From Hyaloscypha bicolor E (taxonomy: Eukaryota; Ascomycota; Leotiomycetes; Helotiales; Hyaloscyphaceae): a DNA stretch of 64,000 nucleotides. The position numbers and the translations under genes are program-made. How positions within the stretch are numbered: the first letter of the stretch is position 1; the number at the start of each line of letters is the position of its first letter. The DNA lies in the NCBI RefSeq assembly GCF_002865645.1, contig NW_020194677.1:372001-436000 (forward strand), read 5' to 3'. Positions 33,570-45,660 of the stretch are shown in pieces. The notes beneath the pieces are model-generated. The model worked only from the letters and a program-made list of their open reading frames with translations, was not told the origin of the DNA and made no database searches.

Positions 33570-35117
33570 ATGTTCCATTCCAATTCTGCCATTATAGTTC
33601 CGCTCGTCCTCTTGAGCGTTGCATTCCCGGTGAGTACAATTGTTAACATCCTTCCACTGGAGTAGATAAAATACTAACAACCTGCGTAGCAAGTCACTGT
33701 TACTGTCACCAACGTAAGTTTTCAATATTAAAACACGGCATCCTTATGTCTCATTGCTCCATGGTTCGAGTTGCTTTCCCACCTGCCTTATCTCGCCCAG
33801 CAGGATATGCGAGACTAACCAGATATCTTAACCAACAGGCTATCACACTCATTACCGTAACAGCCCTCCCTAAGGTATGCCATTACCAAATCCCTTGATC
33901 TTACTAATTCTGATCACCAATGGAATATAGATGACTTCAGCTTCAACTGTTTTTAGAGGTTTTAGTTGTTCCCTACTATCGCTTAAGCTATCCCCTCTAT
34001 CAAACTCTGCATATGCTCGTTTATTTAGCTGATCCCTACTATCGCTTAAGCTATTGCTCGATATATCCTCGCTTATTTAAGCTGTCCCTACTATAGTTTG
34101 GCACATGCTCTCCTTATGCCCTGCATATGCACGGGCTAGGAAGGTTCGGATTAGTCCCGAGCTTGCGAGGGGGCTTAGGGTCAGGGCTTAGGGTTCGGGT
34201 TAGTCCCGGGGGGGTTGGGGGGCGGTGAGAGCCCCCGCATAGTAATATATTAGAGTATAAAGGCCCTATGGGTTAGGGTTAACAAGCATATGCTAGGAGT
34301 ATGCCTGGCGGGCCGTTCGTAGGAGGCCGGGGTTGGAGGAGGGTAAAAGAAGAGAGGGATAGTGTTCCTTTAGTAAAATAAGTATCTCTTATATCTTAAG
34401 GTCGAGCATATGCAAGAAGCTAAACCCTACTATGGAAAATACAAGGGTATCTGCGCTAATTAATAGTAGGGGACAGCTTAAGCGATAGTAGGGCTCAGCT
34501 ACTGGCTCCTGTTTTTATGGCCGTTGACGAAGATCCTCCAACAGGCACAAAGTAAGCCACCAGCAACACAGCGCAAATCCATTGAATCTAACACGTTGGC
34601 GACAGGAGCACAACCACCAAGACGATTACCGTAACTGCGACCACCGCGGCTGCTACATCTTCATGCCCGGTCCCAGAATTGGGGCAGTGTGGTGGGAACG
34701 GTTTCCAAGCGAGTTGCGGAGCAAGTTCTAGTGCTGGCTCGGTCTGTCAATACCAGAATGGTACGCCCTTATCTAATACCGGTGAGCTAGCTCTTGCTGA
34801 TTTTCTGTGCAGACTGGTATTCTTATTGCAGCGCAACGCAAAAAGTCGTTGTGGCTACTTCTACATACTGGAGAGGGCGGCGTGGTCCCATGGATGGAGG
34901 ACGGTCGCTGAGTGGTAGTTCAAGTAGAAATTGTATGCACAGGTACTTGAAAGGGTCAGTTTTCAAGGTCGCCACTAGGGAATTTGTGCTTCTTAGATCC
35001 TGGTGGGGAAGATATGATGGAATGGACTTCGAAGAGGAAGTCCTCAAAGGTCGCTTTAGTGGTGTGATGTTAATATCTGCAAATACTGGACTCCTAGTGA
35101 CAAAGTTTACACAATGA
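33570..35117 (+). pseudogene. Secreted CBM1 protein gene disrupted by an inserted element
   Basis: Exons: 33570-33629 (signal peptide, IIVPLVLLSVAF), 33690-33713, 33839-33874, then an exon starting 33931 that is interrupted at 33955 and resumes after 34517, ending 34551, followed by 34606-34760 and 34813-35117. The first parts are Thr/Val-rich (QVTVTVTN, TLITVTALPK, KTITVTATT). A fungal cellulose-binding domain follows: LGQCGGNGFQ, spaced cysteines, and WYSYCSATQ supplied by the last exon. The C-terminal 90 residues are unrecognised and may hold another intron. The insertion at 33956-34508 with its 9-bp duplication brings several stops, so the present allele cannot make the full protein unless the element is spliced out or excised. 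Order of parts and CBM1 signature are clear; the 3' end is not. Confidence 0.7.
33956..34508. mobile_element. 553-bp non-autonomous TIR element, 9-bp target duplication
   Basis: The direct repeat CTGTTTTTA lies at 33947-33955 and 34509-34517. The ends are inverted repeats: GAGGTTTTAG... and, reversed, GAGCCAGTAG..., both running into the identical 19-bp block CCCTACTATCGCTTAAGCT. A second copy of this block lies near 34,030 and related pieces occur inside. No coding frame exists. A 9-bp duplication is the size made by Mutator-like transposases, so a Mutator-type MITE is the best guess. The interior also has TTAGGG-like runs. Confidence 0.82.
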
Positions 35118-35650
35118 AGAACGTTCTGTAAGGTAGTCCTCGGAGCAAAGATTTCCCTGCTGCATCATAATCAGTCAAGAAGCACAGAGATCTCGCACCA
35201 AAATCACCTATACCATCACCATAGCTGGAAGAGGGTGGCTAGCTGACACCTAACACCAAGCAAGCATGTCATCGGACACCAATCTCCGAATTATCATCCT
35301 TTGGATTTCGATTCGGCTCTTGGCTGCTAAGTTAAAACGCTGTAGCCCCCTTGGCACGGTAAGCGATCCTGTCAATTAGCTGTATTCGTTGGCTACACGG
35401 ATATTGGTATTACCCCGGAATCCCGGATGTGAAAACCCTATTAGCCTCCTCGTATTTATTTTTATCGTCGAAATTGATCAGGCGCTGCGACTGCAAGTTT
35501 TCGGATCGGGTCATCAAAAACATCCAACTGAAGAGAAGGCAAATTGTTTATATATAGAGAGTGAGTTTTGGGGCCGCAATTTGGGTTGTATCATTAACCC
35601 ATACCACTTTTGACTTTTGCCGAAGCATCGACGTCTCATACAACACCCAA

Positions 35651-36198
35651 ATGCATTTCACCGGAATATTTCTGGCTGCTCTCTCGTTTCTCTCCGACAC
35701 ACTAGCTCACCCTTCTGGCAAGTCTTACCTCTATGTTCTTGGTCCCTTCTAAGCCAATTCGCCTTCCAGATTCCCTGGACCAGCGTGCACTTTGCAAAAA
35801 GCCACACTGCACATCCTACTGCGCGGACGGAACGTAAGTCACTGAATCCTGTCTTCTCCCTGTCTCTTCGATTAATAACCCACTGCTAACCATAACCATG
35901 GCCCAATAGTCCGTTCGATTGTTGCGTCGTCTACGTCCGGGACCCATGCTCCGATCACCAGCTTCCGGAACCTACATACACAGCTCCTCCACTACCGAAG
36001 TGCACTTCTAAAACAGATTACAATTGTTTGTGCCAATGTACTGATTATCCGTAAGTTTTGCAGTGCTGTGTTTTCAAATTGTGTCTATATCAAAGGGAGC
36101 AACCCTGACCAACTTCACTTTGTAGGACTATTACCTATCTGTGCAACGTTGAATACTTCCGCGATCCCTGTGCCCCGCTACCAGGGTCTTCGGCATAA
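35651..36198 (+). CDS. Small secreted cysteine-rich protein
   Basis: The N-terminus MHFTGIFLAALSFLSDTLAH is a typical secretion signal. Three further segments share one cysteine-rich character: CKKPHCTSYCADG, then PFDCCVVYVRDPCSDHQLP with CTSKTDYNCLCQCTDYP, then TITYLCNVEYFRDPCAPLPG to the stop at 36198. The two later introns are clear: donor after GCGGACGGAAC to acceptor CCCAATAG, and GTAAGTTTTG to the AG before GACTATTACC. How the signal exon joins the first cysteine segment is uncertain; a weak GTTCTT donor with acceptor ACCAG gives one in-frame solution. The protein would be about 110-120 residues with 14 or so cysteines. No family is recognised. It sits next to the CBM1 gene on the same strand. 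Confidence 0.6.
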
Positions 36199-36449
36199 AT
36201 CCTAGGTCAACGGGAGAGTCTACTTTCAGGACGGAGGATTGATCTCAGGTGGAGTTTCTTTGCTCGTGTGGATCTTAAGACAGAAACAACAGATTGGGTT
36301 ACTCAAAAGTCTTCTGAAATTAAAACGTCAATCTACTACTCTTCTTCAAATGATACTAACACATTGCTCATTTGATCATAAGCCTTTCTTAAGAATGATG
36401 CCCCGACTTCTGAGTTATTATTCAATCGAATCGCACCATCTTGAACCCT

Positions 36450-37983
36450 CTAAATTTTCACATTCCATTTCCAACGATACTCCAGGCACGCCCATCTAGC
36501 CATAAGAAAGCTGGCCAACGACAACACGAGAATTCCTCCAAATATTGTGACGAATCCCACGCTTCCAATCGTAGGCAAGAGTTCTCCTCCTACAGGGATA
36601 CAGATCAGAGTTCTGTCACCTGTTAGCAAGCATCGTACTTCACTTCAAAACGGCACTTACGCAAAGGCAACAATTGAGTAGCTCGTCCCGTAATATTGAC
36701 CATATTGATCCGCTTTACACAGCTGGCCAATACAAACGGGAGCCATACTAATTATGCTGCCACTTCCAAATCCGAAAAGGGGAGCAAAGATATAGAAGAG
36801 AACTACGTGGTTGCCGACTGGGAGCCAGAGGGCGAATGTTACGATCAGTGACCACGTCAGCGTGATAATCATGGTATTGAATCGCCCGACTCTATCAGAG
36901 ATGTATCCTGAAAATGAACGTCCAAACGCAGAACCGCTAACCAGCAAGATTAGCGAAGGAAGGAAGGGTGGGGAGGGGGCAGTCCGCAACAGAAAGGGCC
37001 GACTTACGCATTCAAGATCGCGATGATATTGAAGCTCGTCTGACTACTAAAACCTTGCTGAAGTCCGTAAGTTGGCAGTAGCCCAAGAGCTCCGAACAAC
37101 ACGAATTCAAACACTGACTTCTATCAGCAGACATTCACGTGACAACTCGTACTTTCGAGGAAGCTGTCAAACGAGAACACTTACAAGCAACTCCAATAGT
37201 AGCCCAAGAGAACCTAGGATCTTGAAAGCACTTCAAATCAACAGCTCCCCCATTCCTTCTTGGCGGCAGTCGTCCGCGAATGCACAAGTTCCCGACAACC
37301 ATCAACACAAGCACAATGAGAGCGACCACTCGAATCGCCCAAGCCCAATTTAGATTCTCCAGAGCTGATTTCAACACCAGAGGAAAGCCAATCCCTCCAA
37401 CGCTAGACCCCACAAACGCAATCCCACTTGCCATCCCCCTCTTGGCCTCAAACCAGTGTGCCACCACAGCAAGTGCAGTAGTGGTCAAAAACGCACTACT
37501 CGTCCCACCGAGAACCCCATAAACAAGCATGAAGTGCCAGTACTTGACACACTGCGCCAGAAGCACCAGGCCAACGACATAAATCACGCTCCCTGCCAGG
37601 ACCAACCATCTTGGTCCGTACCTATCGAACAATGGTCCGATCTGGACTCCGAGGAAGAGGTTGAGGAAGACGTTGACGGCGGAGATCCAGCCGATGTCTC
37701 GCGTGGTGTAGGAGGAGAGTTGGTGGACTTGCCAGTAGGCTTGGAAAAGCCCGACTGAGGAGATGAGGCCGAATGTTCCGCAGATTATGGAGAAGGAGCC
37801 AAGGATTACAAGCCAGGCTCTTGCGCCGCCTTCTGGGAAGGTGTAGTCGTTTCTTGAGCGGGAGGTTATGCTTGGTTCATGATCTTGGAGGAGATTGTGT
37901 GGTGGGGGAGCTGGATGTGTGGAAGTGGGGTGAGGTACGGTGAGCTCGTGGGAGGTGGACTGTTCTGTTGCATCTCGAGCCAT
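36450..37983 (-). CDS. MFS transporter, monocarboxylate-permease-like
   Basis: Plasma-membrane transporter of the major facilitator superfamily, of the fungal monocarboxylate-porter-like branch; the substrate is unknown. Exons 37983-37185, 37113-37008, 36936-36661 and 36612-36450 give 447 residues. The N-terminal 50 residues are hydrophilic and Pro/Thr-rich, then FPEGGARAWLVILGSFSI begins the first helix, the signature of this branch. About 12 hydrophobic segments follow, with the loop motif FDRYGPRW after helix 2 and SDRVGRFN in the second half. For exons 2 and 4 the nearest AG gives a stop, so acceptors slightly downstream are used. The family call is firm. Confidence 0.88.
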
Positions 37984-38476
37984 GGTGTTGCTATCTTCCT
38001 TAGATAATCTCAATCAAGGAAACAAGAATCGGATCGACTACATTCTGATTCCCAGACCTAAAAAGAAGAACATGGGGAAATTTTGTGTCACTCACTGTGA
38101 AGTGCGAAGGGCGTACTAGTCACTACGGCAGCTAAAACTTATAGTGGAGTTACGGCGTCACTTGCCCGTGGCCAAGCTGCATGAGGCCTAGGCCACTGCA
38201 TTAAAGGTTATAGTCCCAGCGCTATTTACGTTATGAGAGCATGGCCAGGAAAACATTACCTCTTTCGTCGGTCGACGGCCTTCGAAATCAAGAACTAGAA
38301 ATCCCTTGTGGCGTATTGCTAAAGCTCCAGCAAATGATTAACCGACAATTACCTTCAGCAAAGCCCGACACTATCTACATGCGGCCTCTTCGTCGCCACA
38401 GTTGCCTCTCAAACAGTGAGGCAATGCACGCATTTCTCATGCTCTGGCTTGCATATAGCTCCTCCGCATCGCTGAA

Positions 38477-39205
38477 CTAGATCTCCGCTGTCTGTATTAC
38501 TATGCTCACATTTGCACTAACCTCTGTTAGCTGCGTTCGAGCTTGGGAAGGTTGAGAATCGACTTACGCATTGCCACTTCGAGCTGGGCACACTACCAAT
38601 AGGAGTAAGCCCACGCTCAAACTTATCATGGATCTTCTTTTTCTTCTCTAAGAGATCTTTCCTTGCGGCCGGGCTGGACTTTCCATTGTGCAATATTCTG
38701 AATATTCCAACGTGGCGTATAAATTGATGAAACTCTCCAATGTCCATGACATCTTTGTCGTCGAAGTGGCCAATGAACAACTCGTTTTTCTTCAACCCCG
38801 TTGTGCTTGATGATCGATGAATGGAGATCTTGTCACTTAAACGCTTGACTTCAGTTATTTCGTCATCGAGATTTGAAGAAGCAGAATTCTTTAGGAATTC
38901 AGCCAGTTTCTTGTCGATATCGTTTACGAGATAATGATCCACATGGATGTAAAGCTCTGGGTTGACTGTCTTTCCTAAGAGGCTAAGATTTCGATTTTCC
39001 TTGACGGCGTAGGCTTTCAAAGGAGATGGAGTGATGTCATTCCTAGACGAGAGCACACCTTTGACCTGTTGCCAGTTAGCTGGCACCATTTTTCAGAAGA
39101 GAGAAAGCATCCTACGACTTCAGCCGCAAGTTCCTCTATTCCGCTGTTGTGCATTCCACCTTCATTCGTTGTCCCGTTCGTTGCAATTGGCTTAGATCTA
39201 TCCAT
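38477..39205 (-). CDS. Hypothetical protein
   Basis: Exon 1 (39205-39116) and exon 2 (39065-38568) join in frame through a 50-bp intron. They encode about 196 residues, starting MDRSKPIATNGTTNEGG. The protein is hydrophilic and charged, with segments such as ENRNLSLLGKTVNPELYIHV and KKNELFIGHFDDKDVMD, and has no membrane segment or signal peptide. A strong donor after KWQC implies a short last exon; two acceptors are possible and the end given (38477) is one of them. No family is recognised. Confidence 0.45.
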
Positions 39206-39787
39206 GACCAAAATTCAAGGATTCCGAGTCGATGTGAGTGGAGTCTTGAAAAGACCTGACAATAATGTTCCAATTCAGAATTGAGTCCAAAAGATATTGA
39301 AAAGATAATCCTTCCATCTCCACCAGCAGCCCAAGATCTCAATATATACCCCTCAGTGATTGCCAACCAGATCAATGGACTGATGATAGTGACTATCCCA
39401 AGCCATTTGAGTCTCTTTGTGGATGGCTGACTCCCATCGACTGACTTTAGAAGCATTACATCTCAAAGCCTTATGATGAGTTTGATGACTCCTCGCTGAG
39501 TTTAGATGACCCTGAGGAGTAGCAAAGTTGAAGTGGAATTCACAAGCACTTTCGTGCCGAGAGACTTGAAAGTGCTCGGAATTGAATGAGTCATGATGCC
39601 AAACAAACATTGGAGTACTGACGGCATTGGCTTATGTGGGTATGCGTGAGTGATTGCTTCTGACTTGCGATGTCGCGTATAAGATTGAAGTCTTGGAGTC
39701 TTGATTACCTACAAAGCGCAAGTCACGTGACAATGGCGTTCACATCGTAAAAGCAAAAACAACTTTTTGGTACCAAGCCCAGCAAGA

Positions 39788-42280
39788 TCACACGTCTCCG
39801 CCATCCCTCCAGCCAGTCCGTCTGTTCCGTTCGTTCAAGTTAAGCAACTCAACACCATCCTCATCTTCGTCCCCAGAATCTTCATCTTCTCCTGCATGCC
39901 GTATGAGCCCTCTGTCCAACAACCGGGATAGCCTAGCCCACAACCAATTTTGCCTGTTCCGCAGCGACTGGACGAAAGTATTTATATACGAGGGATTAAT
40001 AAGTAGTAGGATAGTGATGATGAAGAGGAGGGAAAAGAAGTAGAGGAAGTCCTTCATCTTCACGCCACTGGGAAGAATTGGCTGCATGCTGAAGAGTGTG
40101 GCTGCGAGTGTAGCGGGGAGAAAGAGCTAGAGGGAAGTCAGCTAGGTAGGTTGCATGCACGTTCACTTCTAGGTGTGGCTTGGATAAAAAGGTGTCACTG
40201 AAGTGATGGAGACGTTTTGACATGATCTCAATAACCCACTTGGGGATAGGATAGACAATTTTGACAGAATGTCGCCTTTGCACTGCTCTGTCCCAAGAAA
40301 TAGACGAAGTGCTCTCATTCTCATTCCCGTCAAGAGTTCAGACCATCAAGGATGACTGCAAACAGAGATGTAAATGAAATGCTTACAATACTGATATTTG
40401 TAAGGGCTTGAATTGACTTGCTCTGTTGAGATGCAATACAAGTCTCCGCATACTGAGCGTGCATAACAAGCTAAGAGAGTCAGCACACTGCCATCTGAAG
40501 TTCGCAAGTTCATCCTACATTTGTGGTCATATCTTCAAACAGTTTTGTTTGGTCCTTGAGCGATCCCAGAAGGTCTCGTAAATGGTTGACGTCTTTATCA
40601 ATCGAGGAAATATAAGTTCCCCACTGGCTATCCGCCAGTTCGCCAGATTGAGGATTGTAGAAATATTGCTTTTCGCCCTTATCGAACCTTTCCCACGCTA
40701 TGATGATCTTTGCAAGGAGATTTGAAAACTTCCGTAAGGTTATGATAGTCCACCGAAATGCCTCTTTTGTCGTGATCTTCAAGTCGCCAGTCTTCGTTTT
40801 CGTACGGCTTGGTGGGAATGAGTGGATCTGTTCCCATGTGAGTCTCAGAATTTCTTCGTCGCAGGTTTCCACGAACATAAGGGTCGATCTGAAACATCAA
40901 GAGCGATACTGAGTTTTCCCATTCCTCCCTGACTTGCTCCATTCGAGCTGAAAGAGCTCGCAAAAAATATTTTCGAGGGTCCCATACTGGTCGGTCTGCC
41001 GCATGCTTTGCGCATGAGTGAGGATCCATTCTGTTGACAGCGTCGGTGGAATAATGCTCCACTTTCTCAGTGTGTATGTTTCCTTTGAAATATACGTCGA
41101 CGAAGCAGTAAGCTGTCCATACCCAGTCATCGATTCCGCTGACCATTAAAGATATTTGGGATTCGTAAATGTATTCGGGTATGTCATCAGATGATGGTGA
41201 GGCATGACCTTGAATTGGGAGATACATGACCTCCTCAGAACGTCTGACTTTCCGAGGGTCTTGGATCATGAATTCCATCGGTCGCCAAGCGTAATATGGT
41301 AAGTGGAACTCCAGCGCAAAGGCCGCAGCGCCATCAGGGGATGGAGCCTACACGATTTCAGCGCTTATGAATGAACTAGTATCGTCACATTTGCAATATA
41401 ACAGAGAGATTAACGAAAGCGTGCTTGTATGAGGCAAGTACAGGAAGGAAAGAACTAGACCAAAATGAGTGTGTCAAAAACAATTTAAAATTTATTTTTA
41501 AAAAAAGAAGGAACTGCACAAAGCTCTCATACCCAAATATCGACTCCCACGAAGGGATGGAAGGATAGGCATTTGCTGAGAAACTCCCTGAGAAACGCTG
41601 CTTGTGAAGTCGAGGCAGTCGCTGCTAAGGCAAGAGCGCAGTACGGATCTATATCGGTGATGTAGCTAGCGAATCAGTAAATGGAGGACAAGCGGTTCAA
41701 CATGAAAAAACAGGTTTACATTAATCGTCGCTCTGCGGGTATAATAGTGGGTGTGTCTGAAGTCTCAGGTAATCGCTACGAAATGTTAGCAATTTCGGTC
41801 TTTCACGACTTTTTCCTGCAATATTTGACAACATACGTCTTGGGAAAGTTCTATAAAAAGCTCCTGGGCGTTCAACGGACCTCGAAACAGCCTGCAATTA
41901 CCAACTTGCTGTAATCGTGTGACACTTGCATTATTGCGGTCATCTAAGAGCACCTTTGGCTTCGATAGTGATTGCTGTGGAGTGCCTCTGAGAATCTCGA
42001 TATCCGCAGCCTGGAGAAATCTGCCAATTTGAAGTTTTCGGTACAAGTACCGATCGACGTCGTGTTGATATTTGTTGTTAACGAAGAGTTCCTCGATATC
42101 GCCATTCGAGACTGGAACGGAAGTTGGTACAGGAACAGAACTATTTGGCGGATAGATGACCCTCTGGACCCTGTGTTTGTTTTCTGCTGGATACGATTTT
42201 GTTTGTCGCTGCGAGAAGGTTGGCTGCCATATGAATGCGTATCGTCTTGACTGACTGCTGTGAAGCCTAGAGCTATCCAT
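39788..42280 (-). CDS. CorA-like Mg2+ transporter family protein, gene model uncertain
   Basis: The C-terminus has the CorA-type layout: a long helical region (ALTNISI...), a first membrane helix (LFLPATLAATLFSM) created by splicing, a short loop, a second helix (FLYFFSLLFIITILLLI), and an acidic tail (GEDEDSGDEDEDG). The N-terminal part starts at 42280 (MDSSRLHSSQSRRYAF). It continues through an exon with TDIDPYCALALAATASTSQ (around 41,550-41,660), one with LEFHLPYYAWRPMEFMIQDP, and the segment ending in SLLMFQIDPYV. From there the conserved reading moves to another frame (ETCDEEILRLTWEQIHSF) without an intron I can define near 40,890. Either an unusual splice or a frameshift is present. Fungal CorA-like proteins of this divergent type are common; the substrate cannot be inferred. 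Confidence 0.6.
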
Positions 42281-43465
42281 GATGGTAATACTCCGAGTTG
42301 AGGCCCTAGCCCCGTGTTTTTGCTTCAGCTCTGGGGTAAATGAATGGAACCGCTTCTAAACGCACCCTTTTGCGTCGTTCCCGGCAAGCCAGGAGTCTAT
42401 TTGCGTGTGACAATCCGAGATTTGAGAATTTGCGCACTCTCCATGGGGCAATATTCACATCGAACATGAGCACATCCTGGACACTCCACGTTGATGGTGG
42501 TCGAAAGACCCGCGTGCACAGCGCAATTACACTTGGTTCAATTAGCAGCGAAAACAAAAGCATAAAGGAAATCATACACAAGCCCAGAACCACTCCCAGA
42601 CGTACTCTTCCTTCTTTTTGTGACTATGCCCTGCGTGACGAGAGCTGGAGTCGTGTTGAGGCTGTGATGCGTTAGGATGAGGTTCAGATGAGGAGGGCGG
42701 TACTCTGAGCCGGGCGTTGACCGCCTGAATATGCAATCCCAATGCATCACCCAGACGGGGCAAAGGGCAGACTTACCATTCTGAACGTGTCCCAACAGGA
42801 TTGGCTACTCAAATAGAGAGTTCGACAAGACCTTTTGAGACGATAGGGATCCAAGGTTTCAGTGAGAGGCTGTCTGAAGAATATGGACTTCGATCCTTCT
42901 GAGATATCTTAAGGACATTTATAAGCATCTGACAAGAGAAAGCTTCTGGAATGGGTGACCAAGAGTCGCTGTTTCAAGTCAACGGAAATGTTCGGCTCAC
43001 CGAGTCGATCAGGCCAAGGCCACGTGCATGCGATTGACACAGCCCTGAAACCTTCAGTTGGACGATGCAGCTCTTGGGATAATCGCGCGGTATATACTGC
43101 CTTGGGCTTTATCTAGATCCTTCTCGGAGCTGGCTTGATGCCCGACGTGACAGCCGAGGGAAAATTGGAGGATGGGGAAAGAACACGTTGAAGCAAACAC
43201 GAAGGTAAGAAAGATAGGACACACAAGAGACTCAAAGACTCTTAAGCCGACGACACACTCTGCTACCTAGCAGCTTCAGCTTGAGAGTGTTGGGACATGG
43301 CTGCATGCTGGGAGAAGGAGGGAAGCGCAGCCTTGTGAAAGGAAGGCCACTTGGCGGAGTTCGTCAATTTAGCGGGGCAAAGCCGACCTCCCTGCCTTGC
43401 TGGCAATCAACATTTCTCAAGCTGGTCTTGGGACATTCATTCTATGCCAGTATTCACCTCCCATC
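42281..43465. other. Intergenic between divergent genes
   Basis: Contains the divergent 5' regions of the CorA-like gene and RTC5. A 96-codon minus-strand frame at 42,306-42,593 has a hydrophobic start but no start context or splice support; I do not call it. Confidence 0.45.
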
Positions 43466-45331
43466 ATGGGACAAGGCCAGTCCAATGAAGAGGGGCCGCA
43501 TCTCACGACGGCGCAGGTCAGCCATGAGCTTGTACGTTACCGGTCTCTTCCCAAGCCACGCCGCTGATTTCCATAGGCACTGAGATTCGCAAAACGATGC
43601 TTCACTCCCCTCGAACTCTACTCCTTTCAAGATGTATTTAAGAGCCTGGCGGATCACCAGGACTCGATTGCATACCTCAAAGAAGACACGACAGCACGAT
43701 TCCTCGAGATTCCGGACATTCTTGGAGCATCCTCGATTATCTTCCAGATGATCTCATATCTCGGCGCATTTCCATTTGGTCAAGATGCGCCGGTCGTATT
43801 AGGATTCGAACAGATGGTAATGGTGGTTGTAATAATGACGCAGAGGTATCAACGGGTGCTGAAGAAGGGGAACCGGGACCGAACGAAACTGCTCTTCCGG
43901 AGTCTGGCAGTCTACGACCGAGGAGAGTCCCATAATGATGAGGGCAATCCTGAAACGAACGAGGACACACATAAGGGCGAGGGATCAGGTGTTGCAAGAA
44001 GTCATGTCGCAGGCTTCACTGTGGATGTTGCGGCGAACGACGAAGAAGTGGAAGATGACGATGATCTGGCTCTGGCTGCGCTGGAGTCATTAGACGCCAT
44101 CGAAGTCTTCCGACACGGCGACGCACCGATCACACAAGCTTCGATACCCTCGGACAACCTCAAGAAGCTCATAATGCTTCTCCTCTTAATAGCACCCCTC
44201 GGAACGCAAGAAAGTCTTGCTCGACACGCCGAAAGGCTATCAGGAGACCAGCTTGAAAGTCTCCGAAGAACTGCGGACAATATCCTAGGCGCATTTGTGA
44301 ATGTTGAAAAGTCTCCAGGAGTCAAAATTCATCAATTTAATACTGTGATACCCATTTCGTTACCATTCATGTTCAATGGCTTCAATGCTCTGTTTGAGCA
44401 CTTCCTTTTCTCCAAAAATATCGACTTCACAAAACGAAGGGATTCAACTCCTTTGCCGCCTCCTAACCCAACGATAGATCAGCCACTACTACCACAAATA
44501 GGAGAGATCCTGGATCTGAATGTTCTGTCACAATTGTCATTTTTCATGCCCGGCGACACACTCTTCAGGCGGCTCCGTCTACTCTACTCTGGAGGAGATG
44601 CCGGATTTTCAATGGGAAGCTTCGAAACCAAAGTTTTCAACTGGCGAGCTCCCACTATTTTCTTGGTCTCAGGAAACCGCATCTCAGAACCTCCCACAGG
44701 CGGCCAAGAACGAGCATTCTCAGACACACTCCCATCAAAGCGCTTCCCAGACAGCAGCAAATCCAGCCATGTCGTCTTCGGCGCCTACCTCTCCCAGCCT
44801 TGGCGTCAGACCCACAAAGAGTGTATCGGTGACACAGATACACTTCTCTTCCAACTTGAGCCAGTCCATGAAGTCTTCCACGCTTCCACCATAAACAAAG
44901 ACTATATCTCTTTCACGAAATCCTCAACTTCTCACGCTGGCATCGCATTTGGCTCTCCAAATCCGAAATCTAAACCTACAGCCGGCCTTCCACCTCACGT
45001 ATCTCTTGGCGCTGTCTCTTTAATGCTCGACTCCTCATTCGAGTTCGGAGTCTTCACTCACAATTATACGAGTGGTGGAGGAGCATTTCATAACAGCCAG
45101 AGCAGGAAAAGTGATTGGCAAGACAGGTTCGAGATTGAAAGCCTGGAGGTTTGGGGTTGCGGTGGGGACAAGGAGCAAGAAGAGCAGAGACAGAGGTGGG
45201 AGTGGGAAGAGAGGGAGGCAGAGGCGAGGAGGAAGGTGAATTTGGGGACGGGGGATATCGAGGCTGATAGAGCGCTGCTTGAGATGGCGGGGTTAATTGG
45301 TGGGAATAGAAGTGGTGGGTCGATGAACTAG
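43466..45331 (+). CDS. RTC5: TLDc-domain protein Rtc5
   Basis: Fungal TLDc-domain protein of the Rtc5 family; in yeast the family is linked to the vacuolar ATPase and telomere-capping genetics. Exon 1 (43466-43531) encodes MGQGQSNEEGPHLTTAQVSH; its Gly at position 2 in MGQGQS resembles an N-myristoylation signal. Exon 2 (43577-45331) holds the rest, giving 606 residues. An acidic linker (NDEEVEDDDDLALAALE) lies near residue 175. The TLDc domain starts around LYSGGDAGFSMGSFE and includes WRAPTIFLVSG, HVVFGAYLSQPW, FQLEP and GIAFG, ending in FEIESLEVWGCGG. The C-terminal tail is charged. Coding frames on the opposite strand are shadows. Confidence 0.9.
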
Positions 45332-45660
45332 GATAGATTTCTGATGGGATTGGGGAGTTGGATAGACTTGGATAAAGCTGTATATATAATATTGGGCCTA
45401 GGTTGAACCAGTTAGCCCATACACGACTCAGATCGACAATTTTCTCTTCCGCGAGAAGACTGGGTAGCGAAGTGTGCTCCCATTCCTCGGACTTGAAGAA
45501 GTCCCTGATTTTCACAATCCTTCGAAACCTCAATATTACTAGAATGATAAACATTGAATGGCGTTTTCTACATTGCAAGCCACCAGTAGTACTGTACACT
45601 CCGATACACCCAAGCTCCCAACCAATAACTCCCAACCCCAGATCAGCTGTACAGTTATCC

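Noticed and set aside
42306..42593. 96-codon minus-strand frame upstream of the CorA-like gene
   Set aside because: No start context, no splice link and no recognisable similarity.
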